From Castellaniella sp034675905 (GTDB lineage Bacteria > Pseudomonadota > Gammaproteobacteria > Burkholderiales > Burkholderiaceae_B): a stretch of 64,000 bases of DNA. The stretch lies in contig NZ_JAUCCV010000003.1 in the NCBI RefSeq assembly GCF_034675905.1, positions 32,579-96,578 on the forward strand. Direction: 5' to 3'. Every line of letters starts with the position of its first letter. Position 1 is the first letter of the stretch. Shown in pieces: positions 47,844 through 56,400 of this stretch. The translations under genes were made by a program, and so were the position numbers. The notes beneath the pieces were generated by a model, which ran no database searches, was not told the origin of the DNA, and saw nothing but the letters and a program-made list of their open reading frames with translations.

Positions 47844-48127
47844 GCACGACACTACTGCTGAACTGGGCGGGCGGCTTCGCCCTGCTGTGCTTCGCTCTGG
47901 GTCTGGTCTGTGCGGCCGTTCGCCTGATCCGGGGGCCGCAGGCCGAGGACCGTATCCTGGCCCTGGACACGCTCTACATCAACGGCATGCTGATTCTGCT
48001 GGTGCTGGGGCTGCGCTTCGAGGCCGGTCTGTATTTCGACGTGGCGCTGCTGATTGCACTATTCGGTTTCGTCGGCTCGGCCGCCCTGGCCAAATTTCTG
48101 CTGCGCGGCGAGGTCATCGAGCCATGA
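47840..48127 (+). CDS. mrpF: Mrp antiporter subunit F
   Basis: A 95-residue protein with three membrane helices. RLIRGPQAEDRILALDTLYINGMLILL is the MrpF signature. Start and stop overlap both neighbours by 4 bp. Confidence 0.92.
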   Translation: MSTTLLLNWAGGFALLCFALGLVCAAVRLIRGPQAEDRILALDTLYINGMLILLVLGLRFEAGLYFDVALLIALFGFVGSAALAKFLLRGEVIEP

Positions 48128-48474
48128 ACGAACTGCCTCTGTGGGCCGCCGTGCTGGTCGCCCTGCTGCTGATCCTGGCCGGTCTTGTCACCCTGATCGG
48201 GTCCCTTGGCCTGTTGCGGCTGCACAGTTTTTACGAACGCATGCACGCGCCAACCCTGGGCATGACGCTGGGTACGTTCTGCGTCGTCCTGGCGGCGACG
48301 CTGGTGGCCAGCCTGCTGCAGGGCAGGCCGATTTTCCATGAATGGCTGATCTGCCTGTTCCTGTTCATGACCGCTCCCGTCACGGCCATTTTGCTGATGC
48401 AAAGCGCCATCCGCCGTGACATCGCGCCGACATCGCCATCCATCACAGCCGACACACAGCCGCCCGCCCCCTGA
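48124..48474 (+). CDS. mrpG: Mrp antiporter subunit G
   Basis: A 116-residue protein with three membrane helices. LVTLIGSLGLLRLHSFYERMHAPTLGMTLG is diagnostic for MrpG. It is the last gene of the operon, and no strong terminator follows. Confidence 0.92.
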   Translation: MNELPLWAAVLVALLLILAGLVTLIGSLGLLRLHSFYERMHAPTLGMTLGTFCVVLAATLVASLLQGRPIFHEWLICLFLFMTAPVTAILLMQSAIRRDIAPTSPSITADTQPPAP

Positions 48475-48573
48475 GCGTATTGGTTACATAGAAGTAAGGG
48501 AAAACCCGTAAACTGATGGAGTCCCCCGTGCCGGACCGGGATAGCGCCCGGTACTCAACAAGGAGTGCTCATC

Positions 48574-48972
48574 ATGCATCAAGCATTACGGATATCTCTA
48601 CGGACCGGTCTGCTGGCAGCCGGACTCGGCTGTGCGGCGCTATTCGCCCCCGGCGCCCAGGCCGCCGGCCCGCAAACTCAATACCAACAGGACGTGGCCC
48701 GCTGCAACACCACGCCCGGCATCGACAAACAGGCCTGCCTGCGCGAAGCCGGCGCTGCCGAACAGGCCGCCCGACAGGACAAGCTGAGCAGCCCGTCTGC
48801 CCAAACGGAAGACCGCAACCGCACGCTGCGCTGCGACAGTCTGCCCGCGGACCAGCGCCAGAACTGCACGACCCTGATGGACAACGCCAACACCCGCACA
48901 GAAGGCTCGGTCCAGTCCGGCGGCGTGCTGCGCGAAACCACCATCACGATCCCCGCCACGACCGGATCGTAA
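48574..48972 (+). CDS. Small secreted protein of unknown function
   Basis: A 132-residue protein with a signal peptide: basic start, hydrophobic GLLAAGLGCAALFAPG, and AQAA cleavage at about residue 30. The mature part is polar with four cysteines (ARCNTTPG, ACLREAG, RCDSL, NCTTL) that could form two disulfides. The ending is Thr-rich. I do not recognise the family. AGGAG lies 9 bp before the ATG. It stands alone after the mrp operon and is convergent with kup. Confidence 0.78.
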   Translation: MHQALRISLRTGLLAAGLGCAALFAPGAQAAGPQTQYQQDVARCNTTPGIDKQACLREAGAAEQAARQDKLSSPSAQTEDRNRTLRCDSLPADQRQNCTTLMDNANTRTEGSVQSGGVLRETTITIPATTGS

Positions 48973-48976
48973 ACCG

Positions 48977-50863
48977 TCATAGTTCCATCTGCATGCCCAT
49001 TTCCACCACCCGGTTGGGCGGAATCTTGTAGAACCGGGTGGTGCGGCTGGCATTGCGCGCCATGAAGGCAAACAGGTGGCGGCGCCAGCTCTGATGCCAG
49101 GGCAGGCGCCGCACCACGATCACCGTCTGACGCGACAGGAAATAGGACGTCTGCATCGGTTCCAGATTCAGATCCTGGACCTCTTGGGCGATCTGCTCCA
49201 CTACCTGCGGCACATTGGGTTCCTGCTTGAACCCCCAGCGAGCGGTCGCCTGCCAGCTGCTGCGGCTGACCCGTTCGACCCGCACGCGCTCATCGAACGG
49301 CACATAGGGCTCGTCGGCCACTTCAATGGTCAGAAACAGCGCCTGCTCGTGCAGGACCTTATTGTGTTTCAGATTGTGCAGCAGCGCCGGCGGCACCGTG
49401 CCGACAATCATGCTCATGAAGACCGCCGTTCCCGGCACACGGGTCGGCGGATAGGCTTCCAGCGATTCCATGAAACTGACCAGAGGCTGATGATCCCCGG
49501 CCAGGGTGTCATGGATGCGCTGCCGCCCCTGTTTCCAGGTCACCATCAGCGTCAACAGGACGATCCCCACTACCAGCGGCAACCAGCCCCCTTCGTGCAG
49601 TTTCAAAGTATTGGACGTGAACAACAACACGTCGATCAGCAGGAACAAAGTGATCAGCGCCAACCAGGCGACACGGCGCACGCCACGCGACGCGCGCGGC
49701 AGCACGGCAAAGGCCAGGAGCGATGTCATCAGCATCGTCCCTGTCACAGCAAAGCCATAGGCATGCGCCAGGCTATCGGAAGATCCGAACGCCAGCGTCA
49801 GGACCAGCACCGCCAGCAACAACAGCCAATTGACACGCGGCAGATAGATCTGGCCTTCTTCCCTGGCCGAGGTGTGCTGGATCACCATGCGCGGCCAATA
49901 GCCCAGCTGCACCGCCTGCCGGGTCACGGAAAACGCCCCCGAAATCACCGATTGCGAGGCGATCACGGTGGCCACAGTGGCCAGACCCACCAACGGAATC
50001 AGACCCCAGTCCGGCGCCAGCAGGAAAAAGGGGTTGCGGATGGCCGACGGATCGCTCAGCAACAGCGCGCCCTGACCGAAATAACACAGCACCAGGGCCG
50101 GCAAGACCAGGGCGAACCAGGCCCGGCGGATCGTCGGCCCGCCGAAATGGCCCATGTCGGCATACAAAGCCTCGGCCCCGGTCAAAGCCAGCACCAGGGC
50201 GCCCAGGGCCAGAAAGGTTTCCCAGGGCGCATCGCCGATGAAGCGCAGCGCCCAGATCGGGTTGATGGCCTGCAGGACCTGCAGCTGTTCCGTCACCCGC
50301 CAGGCCCCCAGAGCGCCCAACACCAGAAACCAGACCAGCATCACCGGGCCGAACAGCCTGCCCACCGTGCCCGTCCCGCGCGACTGCACCATGAACAAGG
50401 CCAGCAAGACCACCACGGCGATCGGCACGACCCAGGCATCCAGCCGATGGGAGACGATCCCGATCCCTTCGACGGCGGACAATACCGAAATCGCCGGCGT
50501 GATCATGCTGTCGCCATAGAACAGCGCCGCTCCCATCAGGCCCAGCACAGCCAAACGCCAACGCACCTTGCCGGGGCGCCCGCGCATGGCCAATTCCATC
50601 AGAGCCAGCGTCCCGCCTTCCCCCCGATTGTCGGCGCGCAGAATGCAGGTCACGTATTTCAGCGACACCACCAGGATCAACATCCAGAACAGCATCGACA
50701 GCATGCCCAGGATATGTTCGACATCCGGGCTGCTGGTCCCCGACAGGGCGACCTTCATGGTGTACAGCGGACTGGTGCCGATGTCGCCATAGACGACCCC
50801 TAGCGCGCCGATCAGCAACGCCGCCTGCGGACTGCTCGAGTCCAATGGTTTTTGAGTACTCAT
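48977..50863 (-). CDS. kup: Kup system potassium uptake protein
   Basis: A 628-residue K+ symporter with about 12 membrane helices in the first 440 residues and a cytosolic C-terminal domain. ALGVVYGDIGTSPLYTMK and YGDSMITPAISVLSAVEG are the hallmark KUP motifs. It follows the two-component-independent promoter region of its own; the histidine kinase gene upstream ends 3 bp before its ATG, so co-transcription with it is likely. K+ uptake next to the Mrp antiporter suggests an ion-homeostasis cluster. Confidence 0.95.
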   Translation of the reverse strand: MSTQKPLDSSSPQAALLIGALGVVYGDIGTSPLYTMKVALSGTSSPDVEHILGMLSMLFWMLILVVSLKYVTCILRADNRGEGGTLALMELAMRGRPGKVRWRLAVLGLMGAALFYGDSMITPAISVLSAVEGIGIVSHRLDAWVVPIAVVVLLALFMVQSRGTGTVGRLFGPVMLVWFLVLGALGAWRVTEQLQVLQAINPIWALRFIGDAPWETFLALGALVLALTGAEALYADMGHFGGPTIRRAWFALVLPALVLCYFGQGALLLSDPSAIRNPFFLLAPDWGLIPLVGLATVATVIASQSVISGAFSVTRQAVQLGYWPRMVIQHTSAREEGQIYLPRVNWLLLLAVLVLTLAFGSSDSLAHAYGFAVTGTMLMTSLLAFAVLPRASRGVRRVAWLALITLFLLIDVLLFTSNTLKLHEGGWLPLVVGIVLLTLMVTWKQGRQRIHDTLAGDHQPLVSFMESLEAYPPTRVPGTAVFMSMIVGTVPPALLHNLKHNKVLHEQALFLTIEVADEPYVPFDERVRVERVSRSSWQATARWGFKQEPNVPQVVEQIAQEVQDLNLEPMQTSYFLSRQTVIVVRRLPWHQSWRRHLFAFMARNASRTTRFYKIPPNRVVEMGMQMEL

Positions 50864-50866
50864 GAT

Positions 50867-51994
50867 CTATTCTGCCCGCGTCAGACAGGCCCCTCGCCAG
50901 GGGCCGGGAAAAATCAGGGTGATCCGGGCGCCCGGAAAGGCCGGGCGGCTGACGACCTTCCACCAGGCCCCATGGGCGCGGGCGATTTCGCGCACAATGG
51001 CCAACCCCAGACCCGAACCGCCGGGTCCGGCGTCGGCTGCCCGGTAAAAGGCCTCGAACACACGGTCGATATCCTCGGCGCGAATGCCCGAGCCATCGTC
51101 CTCGACCGAAAAGGATGGGGGATTGCTGATGACCCGCAGCTGGATCAGGCTCGCGCCCTCGCCGTAGCGCAGGGCATTGTCGATCAGATTGGCCAGCAAC
51201 TCACCCAGCAATACCGGGTCGCCATCCACCCAGACAGGCTCATCAGGCGCCGATAACTGCAGGCTCACGGATTGGTCTCGCGCCCGATCCAGCCAATCCG
51301 CGCCCGCCTGGCGCATCCATTCGCACAGGTCCAGGCGCACAAAACTATCCTGGGGGCGCGCGGCATGGTCTGCGCGCGCCAGCACCAGCAACTGCTGGCC
51401 CATGCGGATCATGTGATCCGTCACCGATTTGATGCGATCGGCCCGCGTGCGGATGTCATCGGGCAGGTCCTGCCCCAGCATCAGTTCAGATTCCAATTTC
51501 AGGCCGGTCAGCGGCGTGCGCAGCTGATGGGCGGCATGCCCGATGAAGCGCCGCTGCGCCTGCACGGAATCATCGAGACGCAGGAGCAGATCATTGAAAT
51601 GCAGCACCAGCGGGGCGATTTCGCTGGGCAGGCCGGCCAGGTCCAAAGGCTGCAGATCTTCGATGGAGCGCTGGCGGATCTGATCCGCCAACTGATTGAT
51701 GGAGGTCAGTTCAAAGCGGATACCGGAAATCAGCACCCAGACAAACAGCACCACCAGCAAGCCCTGGGTCAGCAACATCACCCAGAACAGATCGCGCAGC
51801 AGCCAGGGCTGGGGGCCGATCACACCCGTCATGAACCAGGTCGCCAGCAGATCGATGGCGACCAGGATGAAGAAAGCCGGCAGCAGGCGGCGCACCAGCC
51901 GGCGGGCCAGAGAATCCTGGGGCATCAGGCGTTCAAACAGGCCCAAGGCCTGGCGATCCCGGCGGGGATCGGAACCTACAGAGGGATTAGGCAC
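50867..51994 (-). CDS. Sensor histidine kinase (QseC/TctE type)
   Basis: Inner-membrane kinase of about 375 residues from GTG 51994, which overlaps the regulator's stop; ATG 51925 (MPQDSLARRL) is an alternative. Two membrane segments near 40-60 and 73-95 leave almost no periplasmic domain. A HAMP-like region, the H-box FIGHAAHQLRTPLTGL, N-box LLANLIDNALRYGEG and G-boxes EDDGSGI and GGSGLGLAIV are complete. The signal is unknown, and the tiny periplasmic loop suggests membrane or cytosolic sensing. kup follows by 3 bp, hinting at potassium or envelope control. Confidence 0.92.
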   Translation of the reverse strand: MPNPSVGSDPRRDRQALGLFERLMPQDSLARRLVRRLLPAFFILVAIDLLATWFMTGVIGPQPWLLRDLFWVMLLTQGLLVVLFVWVLISGIRFELTSINQLADQIRQRSIEDLQPLDLAGLPSEIAPLVLHFNDLLLRLDDSVQAQRRFIGHAAHQLRTPLTGLKLESELMLGQDLPDDIRTRADRIKSVTDHMIRMGQQLLVLARADHAARPQDSFVRLDLCEWMRQAGADWLDRARDQSVSLQLSAPDEPVWVDGDPVLLGELLANLIDNALRYGEGASLIQLRVISNPPSFSVEDDGSGIRAEDIDRVFEAFYRAADAGPGGSGLGLAIVREIARAHGAWWKVVSRPAFPGARITLIFPGPWRGACLTRAE

Positions 51995-52658
51995 TGTCGA
52001 CGTCAAGCAGATAGCCGAAACCGCGCACGGTCTGGATGCTGGCGCCGGTTCCGTCCAGGCGCTTGCGCAGGCGATAAACGTAGACTTCGACTGCGTTTTC
52101 GCTGAAATCAGCATCCCAGGCCGACAAGGAATTGACGATCTGCTGTTTGGTCACCACCCGACCGGGCCGGGCCATCAGCATTTCCAGCACCGATAATTCG
52201 CGCACGGACAAGGCCAGGCGTTTGCCGCTGACCCGGATCTGGCGGCCTACCGTATCGAAAGCCAGCGGCCCGCATTCCAGAATGGTCTGCGCCTGCCCGG
52301 CATGGCGGCGGGCCATCGCCCGGACCCGGGCGGCCAGTTCGGCTAGTTCAAAGGGTTTGGTTACGTAGTCGTCGGCGCCGGCGTCCAGACCGGCAACCCG
52401 GTCATCCAGGCCATCGCGAGCCGTCAGGATCAGCACCGGGATCTGAGACCCGCCCGCCCGCAGGCGCTGCAAGACTTCGAGGCCGTTGAGGCCCGGCAGA
52501 TTCAAATCCAGCAGCAGCAGATCGTAGGATTGGCCGGCGACGGCGCCCTCGACCCGGTCGCCGGACTGCAGCCAGTCCACGGCATAGCCCTGGCCGCCGA
52601 GAAATTCCTGCAGCGCATGGCCCAGGGTCGTGTCGTCTTCAATGACTAGAACTCGCAT
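51987..52658 (-). CDS. OmpR-family response regulator (QseB/TctD type)
   Basis: A 223-residue regulator. The receiver domain has acidic residues ED at 7-9, the phosphorylation site D51 in LLLLDLNLPG, and K in YVTKPFEL. The C-terminal winged helix has SVRELSVLEMLMARPGRVVTKQQIV and ENAVEVYVYRLRKRL. It is first in the operon with its kinase. A direct repeat upstream is a candidate for its own binding site. Confidence 0.94.
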   Translation of the reverse strand: MRVLVIEDDTTLGHALQEFLGGQGYAVDWLQSGDRVEGAVAGQSYDLLLLDLNLPGLNGLEVLQRLRAGGSQIPVLILTARDGLDDRVAGLDAGADDYVTKPFELAELAARVRAMARRHAGQAQTILECGPLAFDTVGRQIRVSGKRLALSVRELSVLEMLMARPGRVVTKQQIVNSLSAWDADFSENAVEVYVYRLRKRLDGTGASIQTVRGFGYLLDVDSA

Positions 52659-52677
52659 GCAGTGATTCTAGCCTGAA

Positions 52678-52695
52678 CAAGTCACCGCAAGTCAC
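52678..52695. promoter_or_regulatory. Direct repeat upstream of the response regulator gene
   Basis: CAAGTCAC occurs at 52678-52685 and again at 52688-52695, a 10-bp period, 20 bp before the regulator ATG. OmpR-family dimers bind such tandem half-sites, so autoregulation is possible. Confidence 0.45.
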
Positions 52696-52718
52696 TTGCC
52701 AGCAAGGGTGGTTACATA

Positions 52719-52751
52719 GCTGACAAGCGCATGAATACTGCGCTTGTCAGC
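52719..52751. repeat. 13-bp perfect inverted repeat between exbD and the response regulator
   Basis: GCTGACAAGCGCA and TGCGCTTGTCAGC flank a 7-nt loop. No U-run follows on either strand, so it is not a classical terminator. It may protect the 3' end of the exbD transcript or bind a regulator. Confidence 0.6.
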
Positions 52752-52792
52752 GGTCGGCGCAACGTACAGACGAGCGGTGCCAGCGGCTGATG

Positions 52793-53251
52793 TCACTGTG
52801 CCAGGGCCTTCTTGGCCGGCGCGACGGGCTCGGCCGGCGCTGCCGGTTGCGTCACAAAACCCAGGCGTTTCATCCCAGCCCGCCGCGCAGCCCCCATGAC
52901 CTGCGCCAGCTCTCCGTAGCGGGTATCCATATCCGCGCGAATCCGCACCTCGGGCTGCGGGTCGGCGGCGGATTCGGCAGCAAACAGGGATTCCAGATCA
53001 TCCAGGGCCACCGGCTGCTCGTTCCAGAACACCGCGCCGCTGGGATCGATCGCCAGATCGATGACCTTGGGCTGCTGTTCCACCGGCTGCGCCGTGACCT
53101 GTGGCACGTTGATGCGAATCGAATGGCTGAGCAAGGGCGCGGTGATGATGAAAATCACCAGCAGCACCAGCATCACGTCGATCAGCGGCACCATATTGAT
53201 TTCGGACATGGTCGTGCCCGGGCCTTTGGAGTCGAAGCTGCCGAACGCCAT
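52793..53251 (-). CDS. exbD: Biopolymer transport protein ExbD
   Basis: A 152-residue component of the TonB energising motor. A single membrane helix (VPLIDVMLVLLVIFIITAPLL) carries the essential proton-relay aspartate, and a periplasmic domain follows. An Ala/Pro-rich tail ends the protein. It lies 2 bp after exbB. Confidence 0.94.
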   Translation of the reverse strand: MAFGSFDSKGPGTTMSEINMVPLIDVMLVLLVIFIITAPLLSHSIRINVPQVTAQPVEQQPKVIDLAIDPSGAVFWNEQPVALDDLESLFAAESAADPQPEVRIRADMDTRYGELAQVMGAARRAGMKRLGFVTQPAAPAEPVAPAKKALAQ

Positions 53252-53253
53252 GA

Positions 53254-54168
53254 TCAGGCCTCCCGGCTGCTGGCCAGGCTGATGTGGCGGCCGTGACGCT
53301 CGTGGCGCTCATGCGCCCCGTCGGCCACCTGCTGGCCGGTCGTCAGAAAGGTAAACAGGTCATGGGCGAAAGCATCCAGCTGCGCCAGATAGACACGGTT
53401 CAGGCGCACGAAGGCGTTGTAAGCCAACACGGCCGGAATGGCGACCGCCAGCCCCAGGCCCGTCATGATCAGCGCCTCGCCTACCGGCCCGGCGATGCGG
53501 TTGATGGTCACGCCATCGGACATGCTGATGCTCAACAGCGCGTGATACACCCCCCATACCGTGCCGAACAGGCCGACGAAAGGCGCCGTAGACCCGACAG
53601 AGGCCAGCACCGTCAGGCCATTTTCCAGCCGGGCGGTTTCCTCGTCGATCACCTTGCGGATGGTGCGCGTGACGAACGCCGCCGTCGAACCGCTTTCCTC
53701 CAGTTTCAGCGCCCCGTATTTGGCATGATGCTTCTGTGCGTGGATGGCATGGCTGGCCAGGTGCGCGAAAGGCTCTTCCGCACCGTGCGTGGCGATTTCG
53801 TTTTCCACCTGCTCCAGGGAACTGGCGGCCCAGAATTCCGCCAGGAACTTCCTGGAACGCTGCCGGATGCGCAGATGCGTAAAGCCTTTGGCCAGAATCA
53901 GATACCAGCTGGCCAGCGACATCAGCAACAGAAAGCCGAACAGCGACTGGCCCACCGCATCGCTTTGGCCGATGAAGTGCAGCACGCCCTGCTGCTGACC
54001 CGCCGCAAGATTAGCCGCTGCGGGCAGCGCTGCGCTTGCCTGGCTGACGACGTCGACCACCGCAGAGGGGGCCGTCCCCTGCACGGCAGCGGTGGCCGCC
54101 TGGGCCGTGTCCGGCCCTACGGCCTGGGCCAGCGTCAGAGCGGCGCTGCTGATCAGATCAATGATCAT
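53254..54168 (-). CDS. exbB: Biopolymer transport protein ExbB
   Basis: Proton-channel component of the TonB complex, 304 residues. An N-terminal Ala-rich extension of about 60 residues precedes three membrane helices (FLLLMSLASWYLILAKGF, VGLFGTVWGVYHAL, GLGLAVAIPAVLAYN). GSTAPFVGLFGTVWG and GEALIMTGLGLAVAIPAV are MotA/ExbB signatures. It is preceded by tonB. Confidence 0.94.
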   Translation of the reverse strand: MIIDLISSAALTLAQAVGPDTAQAATAAVQGTAPSAVVDVVSQASAALPAAANLAAGQQQGVLHFIGQSDAVGQSLFGFLLLMSLASWYLILAKGFTHLRIRQRSRKFLAEFWAASSLEQVENEIATHGAEEPFAHLASHAIHAQKHHAKYGALKLEESGSTAAFVTRTIRKVIDEETARLENGLTVLASVGSTAPFVGLFGTVWGVYHALLSISMSDGVTINRIAGPVGEALIMTGLGLAVAIPAVLAYNAFVRLNRVYLAQLDAFAHDLFTFLTTGQQVADGAHERHERHGRHISLASSREA

Positions 54169-54195
54169 GTTCTAAGACTCCTGTCGGTCCAAGAC

Positions 54196-54954
54196 CTATA
54201 AAACGAAATCAAAAGGAATATCCACCAGCGCCTTGTAGGCGATGCCGTTTTCCGTATAGGGGCGAAAGCGCGCCCGCTGCATGGCCTGGATCGCGGCTTC
54301 GTCCAGCCGCTCATAACCGGAAGAGCGCTGAACCTTGACCTGGGCGACTTCCCCCTGGGGCGAAATCAGCACCCGCAGCAGCACCCGCCCTTGTTCGCCG
54401 CGCCGTTGCGCCAGACGCGGGTAGATCGGGCTGGGACGCTTGCCCAGGTAATCCACGCGACCGATCGTCCGCGGGCGATCCGGGTCCACCGCCTGCTGCT
54501 CGCCTCGCGTCAGCGCTGTCTGTCGGGCGCCTCCGGCGGGGGCCGTGACGGCGGGCGTGACCGCTGCAGGCGGCGCTTCGTGTGCAGGCTGCGGCTTGAG
54601 CCGAGGTTTGGGCTTGGGCTTGGGTTTTGGCGTCGGTTTGGGCGGCGCAGCCTCGGTAATGGATTCCGGCTCGGGCTGTTCAACCACAGGCTCGGGCTCC
54701 GGTTCCACGACGGGCTCCGGTTCCACGATCGGCTCAGGTTCCGGGATTTCCGGCAATTCGGCTGGCTGCGCCGACGCATCTACCGCCGGCCCCAGCTCCA
54801 CGAACTGCACCTCCAGCGCATCGGGCTGCCCCAAAGCCACCTGGGCGACGGGAGCCGACAACACCATGGCCAGTACAGCCGCATGCAGGCCCAGCGCCAC
54901 GACGGCAGCCAGCGCCCTCAACCAAGAAAACCGCAAGGAAGAACCCGAACCCAT
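54196..54954 (-). CDS. tonB: Energy transducer TonB
   Basis: A 252-residue periplasm-spanning protein from MGSGSSLRF (ATG 54954). An N-terminal membrane anchor (LRALAAVVALGLHAAVLAMVL) leads to a long Pro-rich rigid region with Glu-Pro then Lys-Pro repeats (about 75-130). The C-terminal TonB domain has YPRLAQRRGEQGRVLLRVLI and RFRPYTENGIAY. With ExbB and ExbD it powers outer-membrane siderophore and vitamin receptors. A Fur-like box precedes it. Confidence 0.94.
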   Translation of the reverse strand: MGSGSSLRFSWLRALAAVVALGLHAAVLAMVLSAPVAQVALGQPDALEVQFVELGPAVDASAQPAELPEIPEPEPIVEPEPVVEPEPEPVVEQPEPESITEAAPPKPTPKPKPKPKPRLKPQPAHEAPPAAVTPAVTAPAGGARQTALTRGEQQAVDPDRPRTIGRVDYLGKRPSPIYPRLAQRRGEQGRVLLRVLISPQGEVAQVKVQRSSGYERLDEAAIQAMQRARFRPYTENGIAYKALVDIPFDFVL

Positions 54955-54997
54955 GAACCCGAAAACCACTTCAGTGAAAGCGGGATATTATCAGGAA

Positions 54998-55012
54998 TGA
55001 AAACGATTCTCA
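54998..55012 (-). promoter_or_regulatory. Fur-like box upstream of tonB
   Basis: On the minus strand, TGAGAATCGTTTTCA fits the 7-1-7 Fur pattern (TGATAAT-N-ATTATCA) at 11 of 14 fixed positions. It lies 44 bp before the ATG. Iron repression of tonB-exbB-exbD is expected. The rest of the gap to 55225 is AT-rich, with a GTTTCC/GGAAAC inverted repeat (55121-55141) but no gene. Confidence 0.7.
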
Positions 55013-55225
55013 ATATTAATTACAGAATATCCATTCAGGCGCTATCAGCCCGCACCGGTCCGCTATCCGGCTCTGGATACGCAGTCATTCCAAGTTGATG
55101 ATTTTAATGAAATTCCCCAGGTTTCCGAAAAATAAGGAAACAGAAATACACATTTTTCCTGAAACCCACAGCCCCAAACGCCTGTCCCAAGAACTTCAGG
55201 AGACTCATCCACGAGGCTATACATA

Positions 55226-56389
55226 ATGCCAAGAATCCTTGCCCTATGGGCCGCTGCTTTGTGCGCCCTCAGCTTTCAGGCCGCTGCCCTGGCAGCAGAA
55301 GCCCCGCCCCCCGGCATCTATCTGTCCACCGACTATCCCGCGCTGACCTTGAAAGCCGGCGAAACGTCCACGATTTCCCTCAGCCTGCACAACCAGGCCA
55401 CCCCGCCGGAACGCCTGGCCTTGTCGCTGGAAGGCGTCCCTCCGGGGTGGACAGCGACACTGCTGGGCGATGGCCGCCCGGTCGCATCCGCCATGCCCGG
55501 CAGCAACCAGACCTTGTTCCTGAAACTGCGCCTGGACGTCCCTGCAGGCGATGCCATGACGCAAGGCGCCATCACGGTGCGTGCCGATAGCGGTCAGCGC
55601 CACCTGAGCCTGCCGCTGGACATCCGCCTGGCCAAACAACTGCCCGCGCAGTTGTCGGTACAAGCTGATCTGCCGCAATTGGCCGGGTCGGCGCGCACAT
55701 CCTTCGATTACCAGCTGACCCTCAAGAACGACAGCGGCCAGGACATATTGGCCAGTCTGGCGGCCAGCGCGCCCCCCTACTTCGATACCTCATTTACCGA
55801 AGGCTACGGCAGCCAGCAGATCAGCGCCGTACCTATCAAGGCAGGCGAATCCAAGAACGTGAAGCTGCATGTACGCCCTCCGGTCACAGCGACATCCGGT
55901 GAGCATGACATCCAAGTCAAGGTCGCTGCCGACGGCGCCCAGGCCGAGACGACGCTGAAGCTGGACATCACCGGCCAGCCCGCGCTGGACCTGGCAGGCC
56001 GCGACGGCCTGATGAGCGCCAGCGCCCAAATAGGCAGCACCAGCAATGTCCCCCTGGAACTGCGTAACAGCGGCACCGCTGCTGCTCAGGACATTGCCTT
56101 GGACGGTACAGCGCCTTCAGGCTGGAAAGTCGAATTCACGCCGGAACGGATCACTCAGCTGGAGCCGGGCAAGACGGTCGAAGTCCAGGCCCGGATCACG
56201 CCCTCGGCGCAATCGCTGGCCGGTGACTACATGGTCAAGCTGCATGCGAAATCGGCAGGCCAGTCCGCAGATGGCGATCTGCGCGTCTCGGTCACGACCT
56301 CCGGCCTATGGGGGGTCAGCGGCGCCATCCTGATCGCCGTGGCCCTGCTGGTGCTGATCGGCGCCATCGCCCGGTACGGTCGCCGGTGA
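55226..56389 (+). CDS. Membrane-anchored NEW3-domain protein
   Basis: A 387-residue exported protein. A signal peptide (ALWAAALCALSFQAAALAAE) is followed by repeated beta-sandwich NEW3-type domains (SLSLHNQATPPERLALSLEGVPPGW, then PLELRNSGTAAAQDIALDGTAPSGWKVEF). It ends in a single membrane helix (ILIAVALLVLIGAIA) and Arg-rich tail, so the bulk faces the periplasm. It is the first gene of a cluster with an ABC-2 exporter. The role is unknown; similar clusters resemble Nos-type accessory transporters. Confidence 0.82.
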   Translation: MPRILALWAAALCALSFQAAALAAEAPPPGIYLSTDYPALTLKAGETSTISLSLHNQATPPERLALSLEGVPPGWTATLLGDGRPVASAMPGSNQTLFLKLRLDVPAGDAMTQGAITVRADSGQRHLSLPLDIRLAKQLPAQLSVQADLPQLAGSARTSFDYQLTLKNDSGQDILASLAASAPPYFDTSFTEGYGSQQISAVPIKAGESKNVKLHVRPPVTATSGEHDIQVKVAADGAQAETTLKLDITGQPALDLAGRDGLMSASAQIGSTSNVPLELRNSGTAAAQDIALDGTAPSGWKVEFTPERITQLEPGKTVEVQARITPSAQSLAGDYMVKLHAKSAGQSADGDLRVSVTTSGLWGVSGAILIAVALLVLIGAIARYGRR

Positions 56390-56400
56390 GCGGGCCGATC

